DNA from: Pictodentalium vernedei
Lineage: Eukaryota > Mollusca > Scaphopoda > Dentaliida > Dentaliidae
Assembly (NCBI GenBank): GCA_031216915.1
Contig: CM062292.1
Coordinates: forward strand, 7,069,920-7,133,919
DNA length: 64,000 nucleotides
Direction of reading: 5' to 3'
A program made the position numbers and the translations under genes. The notes beneath the pieces were generated by a model. It searched no databases. It was not told where the DNA came from and worked only from the letters and a program-made list of their open reading frames with translations. This document shows positions 46,001 to 58,199 of the stretch, piece after piece; the first letter of the stretch is position 1, and every line of letters starts with the position of its first letter.

Positions 46001-46235
46001 ACGTCAGTACAACATTCATATGTGCTCAACCCCGATTCAGTATCAGACTACACTACAACATTCTTATGTGCTCAACCCGATTCAGTATCAGACTTCAGTA
46101 CAACATTCTTATGTGCTCAACCCGATTCAGTATCAGGATTCAGTACAACATTCTTATGTGCTCAACCCGATTCAGTATCAGGATTCAGTACAACATTCTT
46201 ATGTGCTCAACCCGATTCAGTATCAGACTTCCCTG
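40048..46235. repeat. 6.2-kb array of 45-bp repeats with higher-order structure
   Basis: About 137 units with consensus ATTCAGTATCAGACTTCAGT followed by ACAACATTCTTATGTGCTCA and ACCCG. The 45-bp period is seen from ATGTGTTCAA at 42,031 and 42,121 (two units). Since 45 is divisible by three, all plus-strand frames stay open for long stretches, giving 15-residue periodic peptides such as YVLNPIQYQTSVQHS. In 41,930-42,880 two variants alternate as a 90-bp unit. The variant order in about 40,170-41,320 recurs at about 44,379-45,670, and 41,640-41,720 recurs near 42,900 and 45,940. No start, signal or domain supports coding. Confidence 0.95.
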
Positions 46236-47214
46236 GAGCATTATTGTTTTTTTTATGATCGGTAGAAATAGCTTTAATAAGTCCGATACACAGTAAATGG
46301 CATTATAATATATTTTAGTGAAAAGTCCGGGAAAGGTAGAAAACTTCTTTTCTGTAAGAAGGTCATTGGCAAGGAAAATCTCCTTCTCATGCCCATCTTT
46401 GAGACAGAAAATTATTTGCGGGAAAAGTCTGGGAAAAATAGAAAACTATCATTTTCTGTAAGAAGGTCATTGACAAAGAATATCCCCTTCTCACACCAAT
46501 CTTTGGCAATGAAATGCCTATAAACTTAGTCCATATATTTTGTATGTAATTTGTCACATACAGCAGTACAAACGTGCTTAGATTTTAGATTCCAAATTTC
46601 ACATATTTTCCCAGATGCTACCACAGTGCCTCATTTGATATTCATTTTTTAAAATCATTTCTCATCTCTGTAATTCACCACGTGCATTGTTAATACGATC
46701 GTGTGATGTATTTCAGATTCTCACTAATGTCTACGGAATTTATATTCTTTTTAAATTTACCATCATTTTAACCTTAAATTTTGAGTTAGTTTCATATAAA
46801 ACGTTTGGCATCGCTTGGGCGACATCCCCGTGATCATTTAGTGGAGAGGGAAGAGAATTTTTTTCTAAAATAGCCCTTTTTTACCAAAACTACCTCAATT
46901 TTTCTGGACCATCATATTTTCTGGACCACCACATAATGGTGGTCGGGAATTCGCTTATATCCCCTACTTTCATACAAAATGATTGGCATAGCTGGGGCGA
47001 CATCCCAGTGATCATTTAGTGGAGTTGGAAGAGAAGAGTTCGGACTTCAATGCCCTCAAACGTCTTTGGATTCTAAATAGGTTCATGTACGCTGTGACAT
47101 GTGATCCGTGGCCGTCTTGTGGTTTAGCAGATAATTAAATAATAGAACACTCCAACACACTGTAAACGCGATATAAATTAATTCTGTCAAAAGTTTCAAA
47201 AAAATTCATCAAGA
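46236..47214. repeat. two short tandem duplications
   Basis: About 110-bp units start near 46,322 and 46,430 (TCTGTAAGAAGGTCATTG; CCTTCTCA). Units about 178 bp apart lie near 46,792 and 46,970 (GGGCGACATCCC; GTGATCATTTAGTGGAG). No coding recognised. Confidence 0.75.
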
Positions 47215-48904
47215 CTAATTATTTCTGAAAACATCAGGCAAACTGGAGTGACGGTTCCTCGAAATATTTCTCCAGATTTTTAACGAGGTAACAGTTGTTA
47301 GATCCCTATATGGAACCGACTGTCCTGGCTTGCTGTTGGCTGTTATATATACAGAGGAAGGTGACTGTCCTTGGTCTTTTGTGCAATCTTGCGGACTACA
47401 GATCACGAGTCGCATCAAAAGCCAGTCAAGTCCGTCAGGTGAGCTGAAGCACTCTCTGCCAAAGAGGCACTTCCACCAATCTGCTCCTATAATCTAACAC
47501 TGATCACCAGACTTCATTTCACTCCAACTTGGAGGATGTTAATGTTAGAGTAAACGTGGTAGTGCTTACTCAAACTAACCAAGCATCACACCATCATCAC
47601 TCGGTGCCCGAATTAGAAACACCTGATTTATCATGTTGAGTGTTTGACAGGCCAATGGAATTCTATAACAGCTAGTTGTCAATGTCATGTCAAGTTAAAA
47701 TTCCTCACCACCTGTGAGGTTAAACGGCCATATCAAACTTGCCAACGCAAAATTCCGACACGTCTGAAACCCTGTCAGCGACTCCGAGTGCAAGCCAGGT
47801 ACACCCAAACTTGGTGTTTCTCAGCAAAATGTGCCTGAATACATCACTTTAATACAAATTGTCTACCCCAGGCCGTTCGAGAATATATTGTTTTTAACTG
47901 CGTATTTCCAATATTTCACATTATCTCGTGACATATTTGACCTGCACTTTCTGATTGAGTCAGGCAAGTCACTGTTATTTTAAAACATTAGAACAATGTT
48001 AGTTGATTGACAACAGACCGGGACCTTTAATAACCTTCGTCAATGCAACAAAACATAGCTTGACAGGTTATGTATATTTTCTATATTCGCAATTACAAAT
48101 AATACTTGGACTTGGGGATACCGAGTACACACAGTACAACCGTATTAATAACTGGATTTCTATAATGCTGGCTTTCTACAATGTACAATATACTCTATGA
48201 ACACCAATAATTCTTCAAGTAACATTGACTTTACCTAATTATATTGGATGAACCCATTAACTCGGTAGGCTATATTTCGAAACAAAAGTGCATATCTGAG
48301 ATTCGTCAGATGAAATCGAGCACTTTTCTTTGACTCATTTGCGTGATATATTATGCCTAATCCAACCGGTAAGCAAAGTCTAAAACAGCAGTTTACTTGA
48401 TTTGTTTGGAATGTGTCGCGTGATTGTGCTAGAGAATGTCGCGCGATTGTTCCGAACACTTTCAATAGACACCCGTAACCTAAACCTTTATCTCAATTAG
48501 GGTACTCAATAGTTTATTAACCGGAGGTGTACAACACATAGAGAAGACAAATGTGTTCAAAGTAATGTTAACCGATCGGTAGAGAGAGCAACCTTCTGTG
48601 TTGATCTGCGAAATTAACTTACCTGACACCAATTGCGTAATATTGATCACTCTAGATAGGCGCGTGCCTGGGATCACCCAGCCGATGGGAATCTGGAAAC
48701 GCTGCGACAATTATAGTTAGAAAAATGGTCTGTGAAGAGGTTGGTATTCTTTTAGATATGTGGTGGCATTTTCAGGGACGAAGATCATATGTTACTTAAT
48801 TGTTTTTTGATAAAGGGGCAAATATCATTTGCCCCCTCTACCTTACATTTTAATTGAATATAATAAACAAAAAACAAGCGACATGTTACGGTCAGGATGC
48901 ATAG
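47215..48904. other. no recognisable gene
   Basis: Several 60-76-codon frames on both strands show no domain. Unique-looking sequence. Confidence 0.4.
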
Positions 48905-49290
48905 GGTATAATTAGCGTTGTCGTAAGCTCACGTTTCAATAGAGAATATATGGAGACGCAACGCTTTTACTTCTGCAGAAGAGTTATGCAAAAGTGCATT
49001 CTTCTAATTAACTAATACTATATTTAATGTTAACAATTGCTGCTGAAAATATGGTAAAGAACGGGCAACTACATGCCGGTGTACTACAGTAAAATGATAA
49101 ATGAGCGTTGTCGTGAGCGCACGTTTCAGAAGAGAATATATGCAGACGACACGCTGTTACTTTTTCAAAAAAATCATACAAAAGTGCATTCTTCTAATTA
49201 ACTAACACTGTATTCAATGTTAAAAATTACTGCTGAAAATATGGTAAAAACCGGCAACTTCATGCCGGTGTACTACAGCAAAATGCAACG
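48905..49290 (+). repeat. ~191-bp tandem duplication
   Basis: GCGTTGTCGT at 48,914 and 49,105 marks two diverged copies that share GTGCATTCTTCTAATTAACT and CATGCCGGTGTACTACAG. Confidence 0.9.
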
Positions 49291-50200
49291 ATAAAAATCC
49301 GTACTTTTATAGTGAATACATTTTGTTCGACCGAGAAGAAGAACCAATGATCTGATATGTATATACAGCTACACAGTTCACAGCAACAGACGGTTCAATC
49401 ATCATCAAAAGTAGACCAATTAACATTTTATCCTGTAGCAGACTGGTTGCAGGTTAAAAATATTAATTTGTCTGCCTTGAGGATGGACTCTTTTCAGACA
49501 AGCCAGCCTGGATGATTCGGTTACGTAAAAGTAGTAATTAAAAACATTATGTACCTTCGTACTGAAAAGACAAACTCACTAAACATGAACGCTTTTCTGT
49601 TTCCCTGATTGCGCCTTGTGTGGAAACGGTAGTTACCGTACGATCTACGTTGAGAGGACCTGCAGGCGGTTGCCAGTAGATTATCACAAATTTAACAGTA
49701 ATTTCTAACAGATTCAAAATTTTGAAATATTTCGCATCCACTGACATCGTTGCTAAAGCAGACAGAAACGTTCCAGTATTACTCTTCAAGCCTAACATAT
49801 CTTCAAATATCCAGATATGTCACATTTTTCAGCCAGTGCTTTTTTCTTTCATAACCAGTTTAGTGGATCACTTGCTGAAGATTACTGGAACGCATTTGTA
49901 GTCATCTGCTGGAAATCTATCAAATGTTTTCATTGGCGGGGTGTTTCTTTGCTTTTGTTGATCTATTTGACATTATAGGGATTCAAACCACATAGAGTAT
50001 GTTGTCTTGACTACGTTACTCAATGATCCAGCGTTTGTTGTAACACTCCCATACCACTAGATTTCTAGAACTCATTAAACGAAGCACGGCCAACGCCTAA
50101 CTGACTAACAACAAGAGGGGGAGGTGTCTATCACATTTTAACGTACTAAGCCACCCGATAAAGCATAACACGTCGCTCTTTTTTATTTAACTATGTCACA
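49291..50200. other. no recognisable gene
   Basis: An 83-codon minus-strand frame (49,547-49,798) shows no domain. Confidence 0.4.
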
Positions 50201-51110
50201 ATAGAGTGAACTTTGAATTGACATAAAAACGTCAAAATGCGCCAAATCGAAAAAAACAAAACCTAGCTCTCTCTTCGGGTATAACGGTTGAGAATTTCCA
50301 AGGACGCCTATCAGTTTTTAGATTGGTTTTTCACGATGACAGTCCCAAAATTTCGAAATGGTAGCATTGAAAGCGAGGTTGGAAATAAAAGATACGAAAA
50401 TAAACATAAAATTTATATCGCTGGAATCGGGTATGCAAATCTGAAATTTGAAAATACTTTAGAACCATTTCAAATGAGTAGAAAGCAGTGTGTGGAGTTT
50501 GGGGAGCTGTATCTTTTATAAATACGGAGTTACATGAGTCTGAAGACAGCGTTTTTAATGGAATGAAAGGAAGAAGGCTAAACTGTGAAGTACGAGAAAA
50601 AGTCAAAATTACGCAAAATCGAAAAACCAAAAAAGGACTATCTCTTAATTTCCTGAGCACTACAACATACTGAAATTTCCGACAATCGGACGAATTTTAA
50701 TTTTTGACTATATGAACCTCACCCATGACGTCACTCACTCGTTCGGGTATAACTGTTCAGAATTTTGTAGGACAGCAATGCATTTTTATATATTGTTTTT
50801 TCCCGGAGATTATATTTCAGAAGGATATACTTAAAAAATGAGATGAAAATTGAAATCTTTAAAACAAACCCTCTTAGAATACGGCTCCTTCCAACGACGT
50901 GTTGACATTCGGAAAAGTAAAACTGAATGGACCAATTTCAGATGACCGGAAATAGATGTACAAAGTTTGATAGCTGTGTCTTTGAGATGTGTGGAGGTAC
51001 ACGTGTCACAAGATCAGCGTTTATAATAGGGAAATGCTAAATTTGAAGTGACGTATAAACGTCAAAAATGTGGAATCTAAACCTCCCCCCCCAAAAAAAA
51101 AACCCGTCTC
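50201..51110 (+). repeat. degenerate ~370-460-bp repeated module
   Basis: Boxes recur in order: GACATAAAAACGTCAAAATG near 50,220, AGAAAAAGTCAAAATTACGC near 50,596 and GACGTATAAACGTCAAAAAT near 51,050. TCGGGTATAACGGTT-type boxes lie at 50,276 and 50,744. The 77- and 109-codon frames here show no domain. Confidence 0.5.
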
Positions 51111-51608
51111 TAAATTTATCGACTTTTGCAACATATTAAAGTTTCATGAATATCGGACAAGGTTATTTTTTCTGTCATATCACCCCTATGATGTAACATA
51201 AGAAATTAAAAATTCCCCATGAGTAAACACATTTTTAGACATGGTTCTTACTGGAGATGGGATGTCATAAGTGTTATAAAGAGAGGGGTTTGATACAGGC
51301 ATTTATCGTATGACTATGCCATTTTTACCCTAAATATCACTACTGTTTGACGATGTTTTCCAAACTGTTGTATCACACCGGGTGAGATTTTTCCGGATCA
51401 AAAGTCCATATCACACTCTTACGGAAATCAAAAATCCATATCACACTCCCACGGAAATATCCGAGAGTTTCCGTGAATAGTTTTCGTGACTAGGGAAGTC
51501 GTTGTTGTTCCGTCGGCTATTTTGTAACCGGCTTTTCACCGCATATTAATTAAAATGGCAAATTTGGGTGAATATGACATCGAAACAATGTCATATGATA
51601 AACATATC
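51111..51608. other. no gene; short direct repeat
   Basis: AAAGTCCATATCACACTCTTACGGAAATC is followed by AAAAATCCATATCACACTCCC near 51,400-51,450. Otherwise nothing recognised. Confidence 0.4.
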
Positions 51609-51767
51609 ATCATAACAGTGTGTTGATCCGTGTCGTCGCATCACGTCTCGTTGAGGTGGCCAGATTTTCGGATCACACGAGCTGCCTGCGGCAGCTCGTG
51701 TGATCCGGAAATATGGCCACGTCAACTCGACGTGATACTACGACATGGATCAACACACTGTTATGAT
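51609..51767. repeat. foldback hairpin, ~75-bp arms
   Basis: ATCATAACAGTGTGTTGATCC at the left pairs with GGATCAACACACTGTTATGAT at the right. The innermost part (CGGATCACACGAGCTGC / GCAGCTCGTGTGATCCG) is perfect, the middle imperfect. Confidence 0.9.
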
Positions 51768-51806
51768 AATATCTATTTATATTTGACAAATCTTTAAGAA
51801 ATCCTT

Positions 51807-51961
51807 AAGAAATAACTGTTATTTTCTTTCGGTTTATGTGATATAAACCGAATAGTTTCAGCCCAAGCTTAATAACTCGCGTAGCGAGTTATGGTTAAGC
51901 TTGTGCTTAATATTTTCGGTTTATATCTTATAAGCCGAACGAAAACAACAGTTATTTCTTA
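51807..51961. repeat. foldback hairpin, second of a pair
   Basis: AAGAAATAACTGTTATTTTC / GAAAACAACAGTTATTTCTT and CGGTTTATGTGATATAAACC / CGGTTTATATCTTATAAGCC pair around AACTCGCGTAGCGAGTT. Lies 39 bp from the previous hairpin. Confidence 0.85.
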
Positions 51962-53326
51962 TAATTTAATCCGGCGTTAACAGAAAAATATAATAACTAT
52001 GTGTATATGAACGAAACACGAGTAATTTCTGCAAAAATACAACAAGTAAACACAGGAAAGTGTGTTACAAAAGGTCACGTCAATCATTTTTTAATTCGAC
52101 GTTTCAATGGCCCGTCTCAGTCATTGCTTTGCACAACGTTATTTTTGTTGATTTGGATTGTCGGCATTCATCATAGCCTAGGTAGGCATTTAGCTCATCA
52201 GAAATAAACAGAAATCTTGGGTTTTGCTTGTTAAACCAAGATTGAAAGTCATCATTTGTCACTCCAGTTAAATTGATAAATTCTATAGGAAAACTGATAT
52301 TGAAATTCCCATAACATTTCACAGCCGTGACGAATTTAGATATTGAATTTGTTAAAATAATTGTACAATGTCTTGTTTGTTTACGTTCTGAATTTCTATC
52401 ACAGACGATGTTTATTTAGCAAGTCAAGCAACAATATCATTAAAACAATTTTTTGGCTTCTCTCAAAATTATGTTCGAATATAAGACCCTTTATTTATTT
52501 CCTTCGTCGGTGTTTCTATTAATTTATTTGTTCCAAAGGAATTATCTTTGTTTTCTCGCTCATTGGAGGCGATAGGAATTAGGTTGAGTGGGCGGGGCTT
52601 ACCGATTCTTCAAAAGTTTGATCAGGCATGCAAACATTCTAAACCTTACGCGATGTGGTTTATACGAGTTTGACGAATGTCACGTGGTATGCTTTTAAAC
52701 ACGCGAAGTGGGGCAAATGATTAAATTGTTGAAAAATAATCCGTTTCTCTCTCTTCGCGGATAGAATTTCGGAAAAGGGATGATTGCTTGGGCGAGATTT
52801 CCATACTCCCAATCAGTGTGCCAAATTTCATGAGTATGGGTAAAAGGAAAATATCCTAAATTGGTCGGTAAATGTTAAGTTAGTGATGTGCCGTAATTGC
52901 ATACAATCAGCTTGAATGCAAAAACGCGATTATCTCACTTTGTCTTGTACGGTATACCAATATCAAGTTTATATAGAGAGGCAGCAGAGTCCGGGGGAGG
53001 GGGAAAGGTAATAACCCTTTTCCCCACCTAAACACTGTTTTGCAAAATACCCACCATTAATTTAAAGATTGATGAAGGCGTGTCACAAAACAGGTGTCCG
53101 TGTGAAAATTGTTAGTGAGAAGTATTTTTTCACTTAGTAATTAATTTAGTAATTAATTTCACGTGTGGTCGATTGTGTACATTTTTTTCACTTTAACTAT
53201 CTGCTAACCAGAAGGCTGGCTTTGGGTTTGTGCGATGTTGAGGGGGAAAATGGAGCGTACAATGACCAACTCGACGTGACATCAGTGGGGTAGCCCAATG
53301 CAACTGTCACATTACATAGAACCCTA
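51962..53326. other. no recognisable gene
   Basis: The 72-codon minus-strand frame at 52,104-52,322 shows no recognised domain. AT-rich sequence, with a G-rich patch near 52,990. Confidence 0.4.
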
Positions 53327-54714
53327 AAATGCTCTACAATATAGGGCTACACAGTCTACAAATGGTCTACAATATAGGGCTACACAGTCTACAAATGCTC
53401 TACAATATAGCGCTACACAGTCTACAAATGGTCTACAATATAGGGCTACACAGTGTACAAATGCTCTACAATGTAGGGCTACAAAGTCTACAAATGGTCT
53501 ACAACATAGGGCTACACAGTCTACAAATGGTCTACAATATAGGGCTACACAGTCTACAAATGGTCTACAATATAGGGCTACACAGTCTACAAATGCTCTA
53601 CAATATAGCGCTACACAGTCTACAAATGGTCTACAATATAGGGCTACAAAGTCTACAAATGGTCTACAATATAGAGCTACACAGTCTACAAATGGTCTAC
53701 AATATAGGGCTACATAGTCTACAAATGCTCTACAATATAGGGCTATACAGTCTACAAATGCTCTACAATATAGGGCCACACGTTTACAATATAGGGCTAA
53801 ACAGTCTACAAATGCTCTACAATATAGGGCTAAACAGTCTACAAATGCTCTACAATATAGGGCTACACAGTCTACAAATGCTCTACAATATAGGGCTACA
53901 CAGTCTACAAATGGTCTACAATATGGAGTCACACAGGCTACAAATGGCCTACAATATAGGGCCACACAGTCTACAAATGTTCTACAATATAGGGCCACAC
54001 AGTCTACAAATAGTCTACAATATAGGGCCAAACAGTCTACAAATGGTCTACAATATAGGGCTACACAGTCTACAAATGGTCTACAATATAGGGCTACACA
54101 GTCTACAAATGGTCTACAATATAGGGCCACACGTTTACAATATAGGGCTAAACAGTCTACAAATGCTCTACAATATAGGGCTACACAGTCTACAAATGCT
54201 CTACAATATAGGGCCACACGTTTACAATATAGGGCTAAACAGTCTACAAATGGTCTACAATATAGGGCTACACAGTCTACAAATGCTCTACAATATAGGG
54301 CTACACAGTCTACAAATGGTATACAATATAGGGCCACACAGGCTACAAATGGTCTACAATACAGGGCCACACAGTCTACAAATAGTCTACAATATAGGGC
54401 CAAACAGTCTACAAATGGTCTACAATATAGGGCTACACAGTCTACAAATGGTATACAATATAGGGCCACACAGGCTACAAATGGTCTACAATATAGGGAC
54501 ACACAGTCTACAAATGGTCTACAGTATAGGGCCACATAGTCTACAAATGGTCTACACTATAGGGCTAAACAGTCTACAAATACTCTACAATATAGGGCTA
54601 CACAGTTTACAAATGCTCTACAATATAGGGCTACGCAGTCTACAAATGCTCTACAATATAGGGCTACACAGTCTACAAATGCTCTACAATATAGGGCTAC
54701 ACAGTCTACAAATG
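53327..54714. repeat. 33-bp tandem array, ~42 units
   Basis: Unit TACAATATAGGGCTACACAG followed by TCTACAAATGGTC; ATAGGGCTAC at 53,341 and 53,374 gives the 33-bp period. Being a multiple of three, the unit keeps a 467-codon plus frame (YNIGLHSLQMV repeats) and a 403-codon minus frame (ALYCRPFVDCV repeats) open. Shortened 21-22-bp units (GGGCCACACGTTTACAATATA) recur at about 53,776, 54,124 and 54,212, showing that blocks were duplicated. Confidence 0.95.
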
Positions 54715-56524
54715 TCTCAGATTCACTCTTAGAGCACTGCATTTTGCAAAAATTGTCTCGGAGAGTGGGGCTGAGAGATTGGGGGTTCTAGTCTTAAATA
54801 GGACTCTCCTTTCTTTACCCTCTCCTCCCGCTTCCCAGAAGGGAAGTGGGTGAAGGGTTTAGAGATCAGAGGGTCCTAGTGAGGACTAGGATAGACCTCT
54901 GAACATCCACAACGGCTTTCCAAATATCATGTTTGCCTCCCACTCATAAAAGAACTGGCTAGGTCACGCCCTATAATGGAATCCTGGCTACGCGCCTGCG
55001 TGGAACACACATAACTATTTAGTGACTTGCACACAAAAATAGAGAGAACGCCGAGTATCTGTTCATGTTGGACTGGACTACTTTTCAAATCTTCTCACAC
55101 CGCACAGAAACAACTTAAGTCCAATGAATATTTACATCTGTGACACTTCTGGGCATATCCTTAGAGTCAGTCTGTGTGGTGTGTGAAGACAATCGCTTTA
55201 AAGTTAAAACATTTTTTTTTCATTATACTTCTTTGATGAAAATTGACTATCAAAATTATTTATAATAAAACTGATGTTTAATCAATCTCGATCGGGGCGA
55301 TTCTTTTGCAATTTCGGAAAATGTCACCTTTTCAAACACAATAAAAGTGGATAGTTTCCAGAGAATCGGACTGAATTGAGAGAGCTATGAAATAAGGTGA
55401 CAAAATGTCTAAAAAATTTCTAAAATTGTCATGTATATCTAAGGAATGAGTAAAGACCGCTACATTTCAGTGCCGTTCGGAGACTGCTTTTCACAATCAA
55501 CGTCAAACTTGACGCCTAAATCAAATATACTCGGTATAATATGAAGATATCTCCAGATGATATCTCGACCGATGTGAAATTCGCCAAGTAATAACCTCTA
55601 AGTAACGCAGCGCTGCATCTTAAGAACAGCTAACAAGCTGCTATGGCTACTCTGAAACCAGACCACAGAAACCATCTGTTACCAGTTGCCATGCGTACTC
55701 TATATTGAAACCTGACCACACATGCGACCTTAGGAATGGGGCCAAAAAGCCCGTACTGATGAAATGTTCTAAACCATGTTTTAGGTTGAATATTCTACAG
55801 TTTTGCTGAAATATACCTGTCCTTTACGGAAAATGTTTCAAATGTACGATTTATAATGTCTAATTCTGTTCTTCGGTAAATCGCTGAAACGTGGGGAGAT
55901 AGACAGCAACTAATCCTCCCATAGCTGGCGCTGATGGTAGCCCTCTGTGATATCGCTAATAGTTCATAACACGATGAGTTTTGGAGCATTTATCAACAAG
56001 TATTTTGTTAAAATGAATAATTTTAACGATTCGGTCCATTGAGGTCATTTATAAAGTTCGTTAAAAACACAATTTTCTGAAATAAATAATACTTCATGAC
56101 GGGCCCTTGATCAACTTGGAAAATTGAAAAAGCAGGATGGCAAATGATAAGTGTGAGTGGTGATTGTGGGGCGCTTTTCAGTCCCTCTTCAGAGTAAACA
56201 CTGAAGTTCATTGATGGATAAGATAGAGGAATAAGACATCCACCAACAATAATGGTCAAAAGTGAACCCATATCAATTCAATATACCATCATTCGCGGTA
56301 TACTAACGGTCATTGTTCGCTTTTTTGTTTTTATCGCAAAAATCGCAGTCTGAATGCGGCTAAATGGTACGATTGAAAGTGTGTGTGTAGTTCAAATCGT
56401 CGGAAAACATGCAGAATTGTAAATGGGTAAAAAAATACAGGAGGAAAGAAATCAGTAGTTTACTTGGGTATTGATGAGATGTGGATTACTCCCCTTGCAT
56501 TGCATCTTTACTCATCTACTTTTG
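54715..56524. other. no recognisable gene
   Basis: Unique-looking sequence. The minus-strand frame at 56,023-56,271 begins with a hydrophobic stretch (MGSLLTIIVGGCLIPLS) that could be a signal peptide, but nothing after it is recognised. Confidence 0.35.
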
Positions 56525-56775
56525 TTAACCCTTTACCCAACGTAACGGCCAAAACCGGCCAGCGCTATTCTCAAAAATCGCCAATTAATTTTCAAAATAT
56601 TTTCATTTTTTGTCTCAAAAACATAGGTTTTGACCCCTCGTTGGAACGAGCTCGTCGAGCTCGTTCCAACGAGGGGTCATAACCTATGTTTTTGAGACAA
56701 AAAATGAAAAAATTTAGTTATTCAAGAATTTTTTTTGCAAGTGTCGTCTGCTTTTCATGTTAGGTAAAGGGTTAA
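56525..56775. mobile_element. palindromic TTAA MITE (piggyBac-like), copy B
   Basis: Same ends as copy A (TTAACCCTTTACCCAACG ... GGTAAAGGGTTAA) and the same central core GTTGGAACGAGCTCG in a long hairpin. 251 bp; differs from copy C at only a handful of positions. Confidence 0.78.
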
Positions 56776-57676
56776 CAAAAAGGAATCCCGGGCTCTTCGA
56801 CGGAAAATTTAACGAAAAACGTAACGATTTGCAAAACCTTCATAGACTTGTAATAAAGCCTCGCCAAATATTATCTTAATTTCACCTCATGTGATATCGT
56901 ATCCGCTAACTAAATGTCCTTTAATTATAATATATAAATAGAACGTCACGATGTGCCGATGCATTCGTCAATAGGGCGCGAGTGCCGACGCGGAAGGAGA
57001 AAACTCGAGGCGGCTGCTATCCTTCTTTGATGAAATGAGTTTCGTATTGACGAACGCATTCAAACATCGTGGCGTTCTGTGTTTATTACACGCCTCTATG
57101 AGATTGAATCCATTAACTTAAAAATTCAAAATTCACATACAGAAAATTTCAATCTTTAAAACATTTTGTTATTTATTGATGGTCTACTTGAAACTGAAAC
57201 AAAAACTCAGCTGTGATTGGCGTGCGACACATTGATACGTAAACAGAAGAATATGAGTGAAAAGTGTATCCAAATGGGTTAGTTATTCGTATTTTTAAGA
57301 AATTAGCTGTCGTTGTCCGAGTGTCTGAGAGATATTCGCTTGAAAGTCAGAACTTGAATGTTTATAAAATGACCCCCTATTTATAGAATATGTTTCATTT
57401 CGTTATTTTTGGTGGAGCTGAACAAAAACATTTTCCATTTGACATTCGATTTATCAGCTGTCACAACATCTTCCAAATTGACCTAGGTCAGAATGCGACG
57501 TTTCGACTGATCGATTAGGAAAATTCTCAAAGTTTAGTTCTTTTGGTTGGCCCGTGGCGTCAGATGGTAAAATAGTCCGTCATCAGAAATCCGTATGGAA
57601 CACGTGTTCCGTACGGATTTGTAAATATGGAATTAGAGGAAAAGTAAAAGGTGTGTAATAAAAGGTCATACATTAC
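56776..57676. other. intronic or intergenic sequence, no feature
   Basis: If the two lectin exons belong to one gene, this is the 5' end of the large intron (donor GTAATG at 57,671-57,676 read on the minus strand). No domain or repeat recognised. Confidence 0.4.
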
Positions 57677-57892
57677 CATCAAGAGGTGCACCCATACTAT
57701 GTACAGCATCAATAAGATGCTGTCTCATGCTATCGCTGTCAATCAGTACAAGATGTCCTCCATCTTCACAACATTTGTTCTTTGCATCCTGTTGATTTAA
57801 TACTGGTGTCAAACTGTATCTTAGGCAAAGGGTCATGTCTGTGTAATCCCAAATTAAATAGCCCCTGTCGGTAGGACATGCATTTCTGGACG
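57677..57892 (-). CDS. C-type lectin domain, N-terminal exon
   Basis: On the minus strand, acceptor GCATTTTTTTCAG precedes a 216-nt phase 1-1 exon that ends GATG before donor GTAATG. The translation is SRNACPTDRGYLIWDYTDMT, LCLRYSLT, QQDAKNKCCEDGGHLVLIDS, RQHLIDAVHSMGAPLD. It shows the first two cysteines of long-form C-type lectin-like domains and the C-x-x-GG-x-L-V-x-I signature. The domain is cut where CTLDs expect the WIGL region. The exon at 26,753-26,967 starts in the matching phase with the continuation LVFIDGF. The frame stays open upstream with a hydrophobic stretch (GFVLSVMWIAFFSA), so a signal peptide could be read directly if the acceptor is not used. Secretion or membrane anchoring is inferred. 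Confidence 0.75.
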
Positions 57893-58199
57893 CTGAAAAA
57901 AATGCAATCCACATAACAGAAAGAACAAAACCCTCTTGACAAAGTAACCTTGTACCTTTGAAGTATATTTCGCATTCTTTCTCTCTAAACAAAGCGCGAG
58001 TGAATGTCTGAAAGAAACAATCTAACTTCCACCTACTCCTCAAACACCAATGAAAATGGAGGGGTGCTCATTTGTATGATAAAGGCGTTTTTGAGCACGG
58101 ATACGTTATCTGTGTCTTTTTATGCAAATTATGTTCATGTGTCCCATGGACATTATACATGGGACGCCTGGAAGTGGAGCTGCGTTTGTTTACTATTAC
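57893..58199. other. upstream of lectin exon, no feature
   Basis: Open minus-strand sequence without recognised domains. A leader exon may lie here or further upstream, but I cannot place it. Confidence 0.35.

Noticed and set aside
40048-46235. CRISPR array
   Set aside because: Units are contiguous variants of one 45-bp sequence without unique spacers, and the context is an animal genome.
40010-46265. Long plus-strand frames (up to 477 codons) of 15-residue repeats
   Set aside because: All three frames are open because the DNA unit is 45 bp. There is no domain, signal or codon constraint, and frames start and stop wherever units gain or lose bases.
53324-54742. 403- and 467-codon frames on opposite strands
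   Set aside because: Both follow a 33-bp tandem repeat; overlapping open frames on both strands are expected from such a unit.
56023-56271. Possible secreted-protein first exon (MGSLLTIIVGGCLIPLS...)
   Set aside because: The hydrophobic start is suggestive, but no downstream domain or convincing splice partner was found.
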